Shown here: positions 31,864 to 31,943 of the stretch, one piece after another
How positions within the stretch are numbered: position 1 is the first letter of the stretch
How the letters are laid out: each line of letters starts with the position of its first letter
Assembly: GCA_041500225.1 (NCBI GenBank)
Contig: JBGQLV010000025.1
Coordinates: 1 to 31,943 of the forward strand
DNA from: 0-14-3-00-41-53 sp041500225
GTDB taxonomy: Bacteria > Nitrospirota > Thermodesulfovibrionia > Thermodesulfovibrionales > SM23-35
Direction of reading: 5' to 3'
DNA length: 31,943 nucleotides
Notes under the pieces: model-generated
What the model was told of the DNA's origin: nothing
Seen by the model: the letters and a program-made list of their open reading frames with translations, nothing else
Database searches by the model: none
Translations under genes and position numbers: made by a program

Positions 31864-31943
31864 ATGGCAAGAAAGAAATGGAGTGCAGAAGAGAAGCAGA
31901 AAATGGTATTGGCAGGCTTGAGGAATGAGACATCCGTAGCTGA
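31864..31943 (+). CDS. IS3-family-type transposase OrfA, 3' part outside window
   Basis: ATG 31864 follows a strong AAGGAGGAA site. The 26 codons in view read 'MARKKWSAEEKQKMVLAGLR' then NETSVA, the usual start of IS3/IS911-type OrfA proteins, where the helix-turn-helix domain begins. The frame is open to the window edge. The left end of the element is not certain; it lies somewhere between about 31805 and 31840. A TG at 31804-31805 fits the terminal TG of this family, which would place the NACHT stop codon inside the element. Confidence 0.75.
   Translation, partial: MARKKWSAEEKQKMVLAGLRNETSVA

Overview
The window looks like a chromosomal segment of a Gram-negative, low-to-medium GC bacterium. 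TolC and HlyD/EmrA export components, lipid A-type acyltransferases, a heptosyltransferase-family enzyme and Wzx/Wzy-type proteins point to an outer membrane. The number of iron-sulfur and radical SAM enzymes and a molybdopterin oxidoreductase suggest an anaerobe or microaerophile. G/C-rich palindromes between genes resemble those of Nitrospirota or Desulfobacterota genomes, but this placement is inference and weak. Every gene I support is on the + strand.

Region 1 (1-20958) is a surface glycan or glycolipid locus. In order it holds an LpxL-like acyltransferase cut by the window edge, a radical SAM/SPASM protein, a Wzx-like flippase, an alkaline-phosphatase-superfamily phosphodiesterase, an anchored clan GH-A glycosidase, an O-antigen ligase/polymerase, a second LpxL-like acyltransferase, a GT9 glycosyltransferase, a NodB-like deacetylase homologue, a DUF362-ferredoxin protein, a cobalamin-type radical SAM enzyme, a GT2 glycosyltransferase, an orphan Mo/W bis-MGD oxidoreductase, UDP-glucuronate decarboxylase, a PP-loop ATPase of the PAPS reductase/CysD superfamily, and a second phosphodiesterase. 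Glycan assembly and export genes interleaved with acyl transfer and redox enzymes suggest an acylated, phosphodiester-trimmed and redox-modified surface polymer. That role is inferred from context.

Region 2 (20959-26150) is housekeeping and export: rnhA, a YqgE/AlgH protein, a DUF2784 membrane protein, mazG, a TolC-family protein and an EmrA-like adaptor. The MFS permease expected after EmrA is absent.

Region 3 (26151-31943) is accessory DNA with defence or toxin-antitoxin character and gene wreckage. It has a CTAG-rich low-complexity patch, a likely RelE-toxin tail, the 3' end of a second emrA, a MNT/HEPN pair, an HsdM N-terminal scrap, an autoregulated-looking XRE regulator with its own operator followed by the tail of an ImmA/IrrE protease gene, a large NACHT (STAND) NTPase with an alpha-helical repeat C-terminus, and the start of an IS3-type transposase that may have clipped the NACHT gene.

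The most unusual non-coding feature is a roughly 200-base palindromic element present twice (19461-19671 and 22237-22451). Its arms differ between copies by compensatory changes, so its fold rather than its sequence is conserved. Copy 2 carries a second, nested inverted-repeat element at its right end.
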